Positions 17,614-26,650 of a stretch of 64,000 nucleotides of DNA are shown here, piece after piece. Origin of the DNA: Giesbergeria anulus (GTDB lineage: Bacteria > Pseudomonadota > Gammaproteobacteria > Burkholderiales > Burkholderiaceae_C); assembly GCF_900111115.1 (NCBI RefSeq), contig NZ_FOGD01000014.1:1-64000 (forward strand), written 5' to 3'. A program made the translations under genes and the position numbers. Below the pieces are notes generated by a model. It was not told the origin of the DNA. It searched no databases and was given only the letters and a program-made list of their open reading frames with translations. Within the stretch, counting starts at the first letter, position 1. Each line of letters starts with the position of its first letter.

Positions 17614-19992
17614 GTGCGCTCTCTTACTCGCCATGCTCCTCCCTGTACGCGCACAGCACTGGCGCAACAGGTAGCAACCGCTTTATGCCTGTTGCCGCTG
17701 TGGGCCCCAGCACAAAACCGAGAGGAAGCCCCCACCACGGCCCCCTTGGTGTTGCGCGCCAGCCCGCAATTGCAAGAGACGATTGCAGAATCGGTGCGGG
17801 CGCAAATGCCCACCTTTGTCTCAGGTGACCACATCGAGGGCCAGCCCGATGTGCGCGCAGTGCTGGAGGGCAATGCCGAGCTGCGCCGCGCCGACACCGT
17901 GGTGCGCGCCCAGCGCATGGAATACGCCGTGCCTGAGGATTTTTTGCAGGCGCAAGGCCAAGTGCGCATCAACCGGGCAGGCAACGTCTATGAGGGCACG
18001 CTGCTGGAGTTGCGCGTGAATGCCTTTGAGGGCTTTTTTGACCAAGCCCGCTACCAATTTTTGCGCAATGCCGCCCACGGAGATGCTGCACGGGTCGATT
18101 TTCTGGATCGCGACCGCGCCATCATCCACCAAGGCACCTACACCACCTGCGAGCGTAGCGATGAGGCCAGTTGGCAGCCCGCTTGGATGCTGCGCGCCGA
18201 CACCATTCATCTGGACATGGACGAAGAAGTGGGTCGGGCCCAAGGGGCAGTGCTAGAGTTTCAGGGCGTGCCCATTTTGCCGCTGCCGCGCATCAGCTTT
18301 CCGCTGTCGGATAAGCGCAAATCGGGCTTGTTGCCACCCACCATTGGCATCAACAGCACCAATGGCATGGAGTACGTGCAGCCCTACTACTGGAACATTG
18401 CCCCCAACCGCGACGCCACCTTCAAGGGGGCCATCATGACCAAGCGGGGCGTGCAGGCCGGGGCCGAGTTTCGCTACCTAGAGCCTAACTACCACGGCGA
18501 GTTGCGCGGCGATTTTCTGCCCGCCGACCGCCTGCGCCAAGACAACCGCTGGAGCTATGGCATCAAGCACCAAGGCAACATGGCGACGCCACTGGGCGGC
18601 TTGGGCCTGAACCTCAGTCTGGATCGGGTCAGTGACGATTATTACTGGCGCGACTTTGGCCGTGCAGGCACCCAAATCAGCCAGCGCCTGCTGCCGGGCG
18701 ACGCCACCCTGTCTTGGGCCGGTGGCGACATGGGCCTGCAACTGCGCACTCTCAAATGGCAAACTTTGCAAGATGTATCAGCCCCCATCGTGCCCCCCTA
18801 CGACCGCTTGCCCCAATTGCACGGGCGCTATGCACCAACACACTGGGGCGTTTTTGATATCAATATCGAAGCCGATGCCACGCGCTTTCACGCCAACCGC
18901 AGCCTCACAGGCCAGCCCAACACCACCCGCAGCTATGCGCTGGCACAAATCAGCCGCCCCTATTTGAGCGCGGCAGGCTTTGTGGTGCCCCGGCTGCAAT
19001 GGCACGCCACACAATACCAATTTGACACCCCACTGGCTGATGGCCGCCGCTCGGCCAGCCGCGTGCTGCCCACTTTGAGCGTAGACAGTGGACTGGTGTT
19101 TGAGCGCGAAACCAGCTACCTTGGGCGCAACTTTCTGCAAACGCTAGAGCCACGGGCCTTTTACACCTACACCCCCTACCGCAACCAGAGCCTGCTGCCA
19201 GTCTATGACACGGCAGCCAACGACTTTAACTTTGCCACCATCTACACCGAAAACGCTTTTGGCGGCCAAGACCGTCTGGCAGACAACAACCTGCTGACAC
19301 TGGGCGTCAGCACCCGCCTGCTCGACCCGGCCACCGGGGCTGAGGCTGCCCGCTTTGGCATCGCCCAACGTGTACGCTTTTCTGACCAAAAAGTGACCCT
19401 ACCGGGGGCAGCACCTCTAGATGAGCGCCTATCCGACCTGCTGCTGGGTGCCGGAGTGCAATGGACGCCGCAGTGGGGGCTGGACTCCACCGTGCAGTTT
19501 AACCCCAAAACCAGCCAATCTATCCGCACCACCTTAAGCACCCGCTACAGCCCCAGCCACTACCGCACCATCAATGCCGCCTACCGCTTGCAACGCGGCA
19601 CCAGCGAACAGGTGGATGTAGGCTGGCAATGGCCACTCAATGATGCGTGGGGGGACAAAGGCCTCGATTTAGGCCTAGGCCGGGGCCAAGGTGGTGGGCG
19701 CTGGTACAGCGTGGGCCGCCTCAACTACAGCCTGCAAGACCGCAAACTGGTCGATACCGTGGTCGGGCTAGAGTACGACGGCTGCTGCTGGATTGGCCGC
19801 GTGGTGCTAGAGCGCCTGCAAAGCACCATCAGCAGCGCCAACACCCGGCTGCTGTTCCAGCTCGAATTTGTCGGGTTCTCGCGCCTGTCACTGGGGTCTA
19901 ACCCCTTGGCCAGCCTCAAGCAAAATATCCCGCGCTACCAGTACCTGCGTGAGCAGGTCAGCACGCCCAGCCGCTTCAGCAACTACGACTGA
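17614..19992 (+). CDS. lptD: LPS-assembly protein LptD
   Basis: About 792 residues. LptD is the outer-membrane beta-barrel that, with LptE, inserts LPS into the outer leaflet. The N-terminal OstA/LptA-like domain is visible (AVLEGNAELRRADTVVRAQRM, QGQVRINRAGNVYEG), then a long barrel rich in alternating aromatic strands. Cysteines in YTTCERSDEA and the tandem pair GCCW near the C-terminus fit the disulfides that activate LptD. No convincing ATG or ribosome-binding site is seen; I chose the GTG at 17614 because it opens a plausible signal peptide, but TTG 17581, ATG 17482 and ATG 17404 are also in frame. surA follows 12 bp later. Confidence 0.93.
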   Translation: MRSLTRHAPPCTRTALAQQVATALCLLPLWAPAQNREEAPTTAPLVLRASPQLQETIAESVRAQMPTFVSGDHIEGQPDVRAVLEGNAELRRADTVVRAQRMEYAVPEDFLQAQGQVRINRAGNVYEGTLLELRVNAFEGFFDQARYQFLRNAAHGDAARVDFLDRDRAIIHQGTYTTCERSDEASWQPAWMLRADTIHLDMDEEVGRAQGAVLEFQGVPILPLPRISFPLSDKRKSGLLPPTIGINSTNGMEYVQPYYWNIAPNRDATFKGAIMTKRGVQAGAEFRYLEPNYHGELRGDFLPADRLRQDNRWSYGIKHQGNMATPLGGLGLNLSLDRVSDDYYWRDFGRAGTQISQRLLPGDATLSWAGGDMGLQLRTLKWQTLQDVSAPIVPPYDRLPQLHGRYAPTHWGVFDINIEADATRFHANRSLTGQPNTTRSYALAQISRPYLSAAGFVVPRLQWHATQYQFDTPLADGRRSASRVLPTLSVDSGLVFERETSYLGRNFLQTLEPRAFYTYTPYRNQSLLPVYDTAANDFNFATIYTENAFGGQDRLADNNLLTLGVSTRLLDPATGAEAARFGIAQRVRFSDQKVTLPGAAPLDERLSDLLLGAGVQWTPQWGLDSTVQFNPKTSQSIRTTLSTRYSPSHYRTINAAYRLQRGTSEQVDVGWQWPLNDAWGDKGLDLGLGRGQGGGRWYSVGRLNYSLQDRKLVDTVVGLEYDGCCWIGRVVLERLQSTISSANTRLLFQLEFVGFSRLSLGSNPLASLKQNIPRYQYLREQVSTPSRFSNYD

Positions 19993-20004
19993 GACTTTTT
20001 CGCC

Positions 20005-21396
20005 ATGAACCACCGTGTCTTTGCCTTGGGCCTTGCCTGTTTGGCCGCCTTTGCCACCTCGGGTGCCAGTGCGCAGGGCTTGCGCCCAGCCCTAGCGGGC
20101 AGCAGCACCCCAAGCCTGTCGCGGGCCTTAGCCGCCCCAGTAGCGCTGCCCGCAACAGCGGCCAGTGCTGACGTGCGCCCTGCCGATTACATCGTGGCAG
20201 TGGTCAACTCCGAGCCGGTCACTTACAACGAAGTACAAACCCGCGTGGCCCGCATAGCGCAACAACTGGCAGGCCAGCCCAACCCACCGCCACTGGCCCG
20301 GCTAGAGCGCGAGGTGCTAGAGCGCCTGATTCTGGAAAAAATCCAGTTGCAACAAGCCGCGCAAAGCGGCATTCGTGTCGATGATCTGGCCGTGGCCCAA
20401 GCCGAGCAAATGGTGGCCAGCCAAAACAGCGTCAGCCGCGAAGAAATGCACCGCCGCCTAGCTGCTGACGGCATCACGCCTGAGCGTTTCCGCCAAGACC
20501 TGCGCCGCCAACTGTTGCAGCAACGCCTGCGCGAGCGCGAAGTCGATGGGCGCGTGCGCGTCACCGATTTAGAGGCCGACGCCTACTTGCGTGAGCAAAC
20601 GGGCGGCCAAGGGGCCACAGCCACAGAAATCAACCTAGGCCATGTGCTGATTGCCGTACCAGAAAACCCCACCCCCGAAGGACTGGCCCAGCGCCAAGCC
20701 TTGGCCCAACAAATAGCCGACCAAGCCCGCGCCGGGGCCGACTTTGCTGCGCTGGCACGCGAGCATTCTGCGGGCCCAGAGCGCGCCCAAGGCGGCCTGA
20801 TGGGCCTGCGCCCTGCCGAGCGTTACCCCGAACTGTTTAGCGCCGCCATACAAAACCTGCCCGTCGGTGGCGTGACCGGGCCACTGCGCTCTGCGGCGGG
20901 GTTCCACATCCTCAAGCTGGTCGATAAAGCCAGCACCAGCAAGCTCCCACCCATTACCCAAAGCAACGCCCGCCATATTTTGTTGCGCATCACGCCCCAA
21001 CTGAGCGAGGCCGCCGCCGCTGCCCGCTTGGCCGACTACCGCCGCCGCGTGCTGGCCGGACAGGCTGATTTTGCTGATCTGGCCCGCACCCACTCGCAAG
21101 ACGGCAGCGCCAAAGAAGGCGGCGATCTGGGCTGGTCTACGCCGGGGCGCTATGTGCCCGAATTTGAAGCCGTGCTCAATGCCCTGCAACCGGGCGAAAT
21201 CAGCCAGCCGCTCGTATCGCGCTTTGGTGTGCATCTGATCCAACTGATGGAACGCCGCCAAGTGCAACCCAACCCACGTGAGCAGCGCGAAATGGCCCGC
21301 TACGCCCTGCGCGAGAAAAAAATCGAAGAAGCCTACAACCTGTGGGCACAAGAGTTGCGCGCCCGCGCCTACGTTGAATACCGCGACGCACCCTGA
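20005..21396 (+). CDS. surA: Periplasmic chaperone / peptidyl-prolyl isomerase SurA
   Basis: 463 residues with a signal peptide ending near GASAQ. SurA escorts outer-membrane proteins, including LptD, through the periplasm. The SurA N-terminal chaperone domain starts at [17 protein letters not shown], and two parvulin (PPIC) domains begin near residues 207 and 317, each with the GGLMGL/GGDLGW and GFHILKL/GVHLIQL signatures. It lies between lptD and rsmA in one tight plus-strand run. Confidence 0.95.
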   Translation: MNHRVFALGLACLAAFATSGASAQGLRPALAGSSTPSLSRALAAPVALPATAASADVRPADYIVAVVNSEPVTYNEVQTRVARIAQQLAGQPNPPPLARLEREVLERLILEKIQLQQAAQSGIRVDDLAVAQAEQMVASQNSVSREEMHRRLAADGITPERFRQDLRRQLLQQRLREREVDGRVRVTDLEADAYLREQTGGQGATATEINLGHVLIAVPENPTPEGLAQRQALAQQIADQARAGADFAALAREHSAGPERAQGGLMGLRPAERYPELFSAAIQNLPVGGVTGPLRSAAGFHILKLVDKASTSKLPPITQSNARHILLRITPQLSEAAAAARLADYRRRVLAGQADFADLARTHSQDGSAKEGGDLGWSTPGRYVPEFEAVLNALQPGEISQPLVSRFGVHLIQLMERRQVQPNPREQREMARYALREKKIEEAYNLWAQELRARAYVEYRDAP

Positions 21397-21407
21397 TCGG
21401 CCCCCGG

Positions 21408-22175
21408 ATGAAACACATAGCCCGCAAACGCTTCGGCCAGCACTTTTTGTCTGACCGGGGCATCATTGATGCCATTGTCGATGCCATCGACCCACAACCG
21501 GGCCAGCCGGTAGTAGAGATTGGCCCCGGCTTGGCAGCGCTCACCCAGCCCTTGGTAGAGCGCCTAGGCCGCCTGACGGTGATTGAACTTGACCGCGACC
21601 TGGCACTGCGCCTGCGCCTGCACAACCAGCTCAACGTGATTGAGTCCGATGTGCTCAAGGTGGACTTTGCCCAAGTGGCGCAAACGCTGGCGGCGCCCAA
21701 AATCCGTGTCGTGGGCAACCTGCCATACAACATCTCCACGCCCATCTTGTTCCATCTGCTGCCGTTTGTGGATGTCATTACCGACCAGCACTTTATGCTG
21801 CAAAAAGAGGTGATTGACCGCATGGTGGCCTCCCCCGCTAACAGCGACTATGGCCGCCTGTCGGTCATGCTGCAATGGCGCTATGCGATGGAAAACGTGC
21901 TGTTTGTGCCCCCCGAGAGCTTTGACCCACCCCCACGCGTCGATAGCGCTGTGGTGCGCATGGTGCCCTACGCCGAGCCAGTAGCCCTGAACCCCAAACT
22001 GCTAGAAACACTGGTGCAGGTGGCGTTTAGCCAACGGCGCAAGCTCTTGCGCCATACACTGGGGCGCTGGCTGGACGAAAAAGGCTTTACCGGCCAATTT
22101 GATGTGCAACGGCGTGCTGAAGAGGTGCCGGTGGCCGAGTATGTGGCGCTGGCGGTCGGATTGGCCGCCGCGTAG
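21408..22175 (+). CDS. rsmA: 16S rRNA (adenine-1518/1519-N6)-dimethyltransferase RsmA (KsgA)
   Basis: 255 residues. It dimethylates two adjacent adenosines in the 3' helix of 16S rRNA late in ribosome assembly. The N-terminal RKRFGQHFL, the SAM-binding motif [14 protein letters not shown] and the catalytic NLPYNIS motif are all present, with the C-terminal helical domain. It starts 11 bp after surA, an arrangement widely conserved in proteobacteria. Confidence 0.97.
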   Translation: MKHIARKRFGQHFLSDRGIIDAIVDAIDPQPGQPVVEIGPGLAALTQPLVERLGRLTVIELDRDLALRLRLHNQLNVIESDVLKVDFAQVAQTLAAPKIRVVGNLPYNISTPILFHLLPFVDVITDQHFMLQKEVIDRMVASPANSDYGRLSVMLQWRYAMENVLFVPPESFDPPPRVDSAVVRMVPYAEPVALNPKLLETLVQVAFSQRRKLLRHTLGRWLDEKGFTGQFDVQRRAEEVPVAEYVALAVGLAAA

Positions 22176-22203
22176 CCTGTTTAACCTTTGATGGAGTCCC
22201 AAG

Positions 22204-22728
22204 ATGCGATACCTTCCCCTCGTGTTTGCCACTGCCGGACTCTGTTTTTTGACGGCCTGTAGCAGCCCGCCAGTCGCCACCAGTTCGGCTGAAGTCGTTT
22301 TGCCACTCAACCACGCATGGGTGGATGGCAACAAAGTAGGCTACGTCACCACCGACATCTCTGACGCCGCGATGGCGCAGGATGCTGGGGTGAACTATGT
22401 GCCCCGGCTGTCTAAGGCCGCTGCACAGACCGGAAATAACTCCCTGTTGGAGCGGGTGTACAAGTTTCCCAATGGGGAACAAATCACCATCTTCCAATCG
22501 GCACCCCGCCCCACGGGCGCGGCCAACATCGTCTCCGAATACAGCCCCTTGTGGCGCATGGCCTTGGTGCGCTGGCTTCAACCTGAGCGCGTGCGCGAAC
22601 TCAAGTCTGAGGCAGAACTGTTATCTGCCGAAGACGCCGGAGAAGTATCCATCCAAGTGACGCAGATCGTGGTCAATTGCCCCGTCGTTCGTGGCGCTGA
22701 CGGACAAGCGCTTCAAGGCGTACGCTAG
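22204..22728 (+). CDS. Putative lipoprotein of unknown function
   Basis: 174 residues with a lipoprotein signal peptide: hydrophobic core LPLVFATAGLCFLTAC with lipobox LTAC and cysteine about residue 20. The mature part is soluble, has LERVYKFPNGEQITIFQ, and a single further cysteine near the end (VVNCPVVRG). No known domain is recognised. It follows rsmA by 28 bp on the same strand with a TGGAG site and may be co-transcribed with the lptD-surA-rsmA run. It would be anchored in a membrane facing the periplasm. Confidence 0.75.
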   Translation: MRYLPLVFATAGLCFLTACSSPPVATSSAEVVLPLNHAWVDGNKVGYVTTDISDAAMAQDAGVNYVPRLSKAAAQTGNNSLLERVYKFPNGEQITIFQSAPRPTGAANIVSEYSPLWRMALVRWLQPERVRELKSEAELLSAEDAGEVSIQVTQIVVNCPVVRGADGQALQGVR

Positions 22729-22951
22729 GCGGCCTTGCACTCAGACTCAACAGCAACAAAGGGGAGATGGGATCGTCTGGAGAATTTAAGGTTTTCCTAA
22801 AACGACACCGAGTACCCACATCGGAATAAGCACCTAACCTGTAGTTGTGAGCAGAAATGTCACAATGGACGGGTTTTCCCTGCTCTTAGGGAATAGAGCC
22901 TGCCCTGCGGCCTCCTGTCCTGTTTTTTCACTTCTCGCTAGCTATTGCACC

Positions 22952-23725
22952 ATGAGCGCCTTTCTCGAAGAACGCGTGCTGTCCGTCCACCACTGGACGG
23001 ATCGGCTTTTCAGCTTTACCACCACCCGCGACACGGCACTGCGGTTCTCTAACGGCCACTTCACCATGATTGGGCTGCGCGTCGATGGCAAGCCGCTGCT
23101 GCGCGCCTACTCCATCGCTAGCCCCAATTACGAGGAGCATCTGGAGTTTCTGTCCATCAAGGTAGAAAATGGCCCGCTGACGTCGCGCTTGCAGCACATC
23201 CAAGTGGGTGACACCATCATCGTTGGCAAAAAGCCCACCGGCACCCTGCTGATTGACTACCTGCTGCCTGGCAAAAACCTGTACCTGATTGGCACTGGCA
23301 CCGGCTTGGCCCCTTGGCTGGCCGTGGCCCGCGACCCTGAAACCTACGAGAGGTTTGACAAGGTCGTTGTGGTGCATGGCGTGCGCCAAGTCGAAGAGCT
23401 GGCCTACCACGACCTGTTTGAGAAAGAACTGCCTGCGCACGAGTTTTTGGGCGAGATTGTCAAAGACAAGCTGATCTACTACCCCACCGTGACGCGCGAG
23501 CCATTCCGCAACCAAGGCCGTATCACCGATCTCATCAATGATGGCACCTTCCCGGCCAACATCGGCCTGCCAGCGCTCAACCCCGAAACCGACCGCGTCA
23601 TGCTGTGCGGCAGCCCCGCCATGCTGGCCGATCTGAAAGAGATGATGGAGCAGCGCGGCTTTAAAGAAGGCAACACCACCACGCCGGGCGACTTCGTCAT
23701 CGAGCGCGCCTTCGTCGAAAAATAA
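22952..23725 (+). CDS. fpr: Ferredoxin--NADP+ reductase
   Basis: 257 residues from the ATG at 22952 (MSAFLEERVLSVHHWTDRLFSF), the standard start of the bacterial Fpr subclass; an upstream ATG at 22847 gives an atypical 35-residue extension. The FAD-binding motif RAYSIASPNYEEHLEF and the NADP-binding GTGTGLAPW are present. The enzyme moves electrons between NADPH and ferredoxin or flavodoxin and serves in oxidative-stress repair. It is a separate unit: over 220 bp of non-coding sequence precede it and a nitrogen-regulated promoter follows. Confidence 0.94.
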   Translation: MSAFLEERVLSVHHWTDRLFSFTTTRDTALRFSNGHFTMIGLRVDGKPLLRAYSIASPNYEEHLEFLSIKVENGPLTSRLQHIQVGDTIIVGKKPTGTLLIDYLLPGKNLYLIGTGTGLAPWLAVARDPETYERFDKVVVVHGVRQVEELAYHDLFEKELPAHEFLGEIVKDKLIYYPTVTREPFRNQGRITDLINDGTFPANIGLPALNPETDRVMLCGSPAMLADLKEMMEQRGFKEGNTTTPGDFVIERAFVEK

Positions 23726-23751
23726 CCCCACAGCGCAGCACCAAATTGCGG

Positions 23752-23768
23752 CGCACCAAAACGGTGCA
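23752..23768. promoter_or_regulatory. NtrC-type enhancer site
   Basis: CGCACCAAAACGGTGCA is a near-perfect dyad of GCACC-N5-GGTGC, matching the known NtrC consensus TGCACY-N5-GGTGCA. It lies about 115 bp upstream of a sigma-54 promoter, a normal enhancer distance. A second GCACC half-site is at 23738-23742. Confidence 0.7.
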
Positions 23769-23868
23769 TTGCTGTGGCTGCTGCGCCATCGGCCCTGCAC
23801 TGTAGAACATGTGTGCGCTCTCAAGGCTAGAGGCGCGGGCCACGGTGATGGCACTGAGATAGAAAAGC

Positions 23869-23884
23869 TGGCACGTTCCGTGCT
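23869..23884 (+). promoter_or_regulatory. Sigma-54 promoter of the TorF-glnK-amtB operon
   Basis: TGGCACGTTCCGTGCT has the -24 GG (23870-23871) and -12 GC (23882-23883) at the required 10-nt spacing within TGGCACG-N5-TGC. Transcription would begin near 23895, ahead of the TorF-family gene. The encoded product of rpoN elsewhere in this window would read it. Confidence 0.8.
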
Positions 23885-23885
23885 T

Positions 23886-23916
23886 GTGGGATGGTGAACT
23901 TATTTAACCATCCCAC
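23886..23916. promoter_or_regulatory. 10-bp inverted repeat across the predicted start of the TorF-glnK-amtB transcript
   Basis: GTGGGATGGT (23886-23895) and its exact complement (23907-23916) flank an 11-nt loop directly upstream of the TGGAGG ribosome-binding site. As the sigma-54 transcript should start near 23895, the left arm is probably not in the mRNA, so a DNA-binding site is as likely as an RNA hairpin. Confidence 0.45.
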
Positions 23917-23926
23917 TGGAGGAACC

Positions 23927-24655
23927 ATGATTGCAGCATCCCTCAAAACCCTCGGCGTCGCTCTGGCCTGCGCACTTCCCATGCTGGCCAGTGCTCAGCT
24001 GACCGGCAACTTGAGCCTGACCAGCAACTACAAGTATCGGGGCCAAGACCAAGACACCAGCCGCACTAAGGCCATCAAGCCAGCGCTGCAAGGCGGTTTT
24101 GACTATGCTTTTGGTGAAACCGGTTGGTATGTGGGCAACTGGAACTCCAGCGTCGATTGGCTCAACGGCAACTCGCTGGAAGTGGACGTGTACGGCGGCT
24201 ACAAGTTCAAGGCGGGTGAGATCGATATGGATGTGGGCGCACTGGCCTACCTGTACCCCGGCAACAGCGCAGGCAACACCACAGAACTCTACGGCGCAGC
24301 CACCTTTGGCCCGGTCACGGCTAAATACTCGCACACCGTCTCTAGCGACTACTTCAACTGGGCTGGTGCCAAGACTTCCGGCAACCGTGGCCGCCACACC
24401 GGCTACCTGAATTTTGCCTTTGCCAAAGAAGTGGCCCCCAACCTCACTGCCAAGGCATCGGTGGGCTTTACCCGCTTCTCCAGCGACATCAAAGACTTGG
24501 GCGTACCTAACTACGTCGATTACAGCGTCGGTGGTGCCTACGAGTTAGACAAGGGCCTGTCACTGGGCGCTGCTATTGTGGGTGCCAACAAGAAAGCCTA
24601 TTTTGGTGATGTGAACAAGGCCCGTTTGCTAGTTACTTTGACCAAAACCCTCTAA
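23927..24655 (+). CDS. TorF family putative porin
   Basis: 242 residues with a signal peptide ending ASAQ. The mature part starts LTGNLSLTSNYKYRGQDQ and continues in alternating amphipathic strands with many Gly/Tyr/Trp, ending with a terminal strand (RLLVTLTKTL), as in TorF-type outer-membrane beta-barrels. ATG 23927 has a TGGAGG site. It heads an operon with glnK (62 bp later) and amtB behind a sigma-54/NtrC promoter, so it probably opens the outer membrane to nitrogen compounds under nitrogen limitation. The last point is inferred from context. Confidence 0.85.
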   Translation: MIAASLKTLGVALACALPMLASAQLTGNLSLTSNYKYRGQDQDTSRTKAIKPALQGGFDYAFGETGWYVGNWNSSVDWLNGNSLEVDVYGGYKFKAGEIDMDVGALAYLYPGNSAGNTTELYGAATFGPVTAKYSHTVSSDYFNWAGAKTSGNRGRHTGYLNFAFAKEVAPNLTAKASVGFTRFSSDIKDLGVPNYVDYSVGGAYELDKGLSLGAAIVGANKKAYFGDVNKARLLVTLTKTL

Positions 24656-24672
24656 GCCTCTAAAGCCTGTAA

Positions 24673-25056
<384 letters not shown>

Positions 25057-25086
25057 GGCCACCTTTCCCCATAGCGAGAGATTGCC

Positions 25087-26556
25087 ATGAAAAAATTACT
25101 TGCCTCCGTTCTGCTGGGTCTGGGTGTGCTGGCCAGTGCGCTGCCCGCTTCGGCCCAAACTACGGCAGCCTCCGAGCCTGCGGCTGTGGTGGCTCCTGCT
25201 GCCCCCGCAGCGGCAGACCCTGCTGCGGTTGCCCCTGCACCTGCTGCACCGGCAGCCGTAGCGCCTGCTGCACCAGCAGCCGCTGAAGCAGCAGCCGCTG
25301 AAGCAGCCCCAGCCGCTGCACCGGCCCCCAAACTCGATTCGGGCGACACCGCCTGGATGCTCACCTCTACCTTGTTGGTCATTTTGATGATCATCCCTGG
25401 GCTGGCACTGTTTTATGGCGGCTTGGCACGCTCCAAAAACATGCTGTCGGTACTGGCACAGGTGTTTGTGATTTTTGCCCTTATCAGCGTGCTCTGGCCT
25501 TTGTATGGCTACACGCTGGCCTTTACCGGTGATGGTGCGTTCATTGGTGCGCTGGACAAGCTGTTCCTCAAGGGCATTGCCCCAGATACGCTGTCGGGCC
25601 TGCTGCCCACGATTCCTGAATATGTGTTTGTGGCCTTCCAAGGCACCTTTGCCGCCATCACGGTGGCGCTGATCGTCGGTGCTTTTGCCGAGCGTATCAA
25701 GTTCTCTGCCGTGCTGATTTTTGCCGTGCTGTGGTTCACTTTTAGCTATGTGCCTGTGGCGCACATGGTGTGGGGCGGTGGCTTCTTGGCCAAAGATGGT
25801 GCTTTGGACTTTGCTGGTGGTACCGTGGTACACATCAACGCTGGTATTGCCGGTCTGATTGGTGCCTACATGGTGGGCAAGCGCATTGGCTACGGCAAAG
25901 AAGCCATGACGCCGCACAGCCTGACCCTGACGATGGTTGGTGCCTCGCTGCTGTGGGTGGGCTGGTTTGGCTTTAACGCCGGTTCTGCTGGCGCTGCCAA
26001 CGGTGTTGCTGGCTTGGCCTTTATCAACACCGTGCTGGCAACTGGCGCGGCCACCTTGGCTTGGTTGGCTACAGAAGCTCTGCACAAGGGCAAAGCATCC
26101 ATGCTGGGTGCCGCTTCGGGTGCCGTGGCTGGTTTGGTCTGTATCACGCCAGCGGCTGGTTTTGTCAGCCCGATGGGTTCCATCGTCATGGGCCTGATTA
26201 TTGGCCCGGTCTGCGTCTGGGGTGTGGGTGGTCTCAAGCGCATGTTGCGTGTCGATGATGCCTTTGACGTCTTTGGCGTGCACGGTTTGGGCGGCATTGT
26301 TGGTGCCTTGTTGACAGCCGTGTTTGCCTCGCAAAGTCTGGGCGGTACCGGCGGCTTGACCCCCGACACCTTCTCGATGGGCCACCAACTGTGGGTGCAA
26401 ACCGAGGGCGTGCTGGTGACCATCGTTTGGTCTGGTGTGGTGTCGTTTATCTCCTACAAGGTTGCTGATGTGTTGGTGGGCTTGCGCGTCTCGGAAGAAG
26501 CCGAACGCGAAGGCTTGGACATCACCTCCCACGGCGAAACGGCTTACACCCGGTAA
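25087..26556 (+). CDS. amtB: Ammonium transporter AmtB
   Basis: 489 residues. A signal peptide (MKKLLASVLLGLGVLASALPASAQ) is followed by an unusually long Ala/Pro-rich linker (about residues 25-80), then DTAWMLTSTLLVILMIIPGLALFYGG and 11 membrane helices. The two pore histidines are seen in GTVVHINAGIAGL and DVFGVHGLGGIVGAL. It conducts ammonium into the cell and is plugged by GlnK when nitrogen is sufficient. It is the last gene of the TorF-glnK-amtB operon, followed by a hairpin terminator. Confidence 0.96.
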   Translation: MKKLLASVLLGLGVLASALPASAQTTAASEPAAVVAPAAPAAADPAAVAPAPAAPAAVAPAAPAAAEAAAAEAAPAAAPAPKLDSGDTAWMLTSTLLVILMIIPGLALFYGGLARSKNMLSVLAQVFVIFALISVLWPLYGYTLAFTGDGAFIGALDKLFLKGIAPDTLSGLLPTIPEYVFVAFQGTFAAITVALIVGAFAERIKFSAVLIFAVLWFTFSYVPVAHMVWGGGFLAKDGALDFAGGTVVHINAGIAGLIGAYMVGKRIGYGKEAMTPHSLTLTMVGASLLWVGWFGFNAGSAGAANGVAGLAFINTVLATGAATLAWLATEALHKGKASMLGAASGAVAGLVCITPAAGFVSPMGSIVMGLIIGPVCVWGVGGLKRMLRVDDAFDVFGVHGLGGIVGALLTAVFASQSLGGTGGLTPDTFSMGHQLWVQTEGVLVTIVWSGVVSFISYKVADVLVGLRVSEEAEREGLDITSHGETAYTR

Positions 26557-26569
26557 GCCGCCGCCCCTG

Positions 26570-26603
26570 CCCGGCTGTGGTGTCTGGTGGTGCCACAGCC
26601 GGG
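26570..26603 (+). terminator. Hairpin terminator after amtB
   Basis: CCCGGCTGTGG (26570-26580) pairs perfectly with CCACAGCCGGG (26593-26603) around a 12-nt loop, followed by a pyrimidine-rich tract. It lies 14 bp past the amtB stop. Confidence 0.65.
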
Positions 26604-26650
26604 GTTCTCCCTTCTTTGCGATTGACTCCTCTGGCCTGTCATAGGCCACT

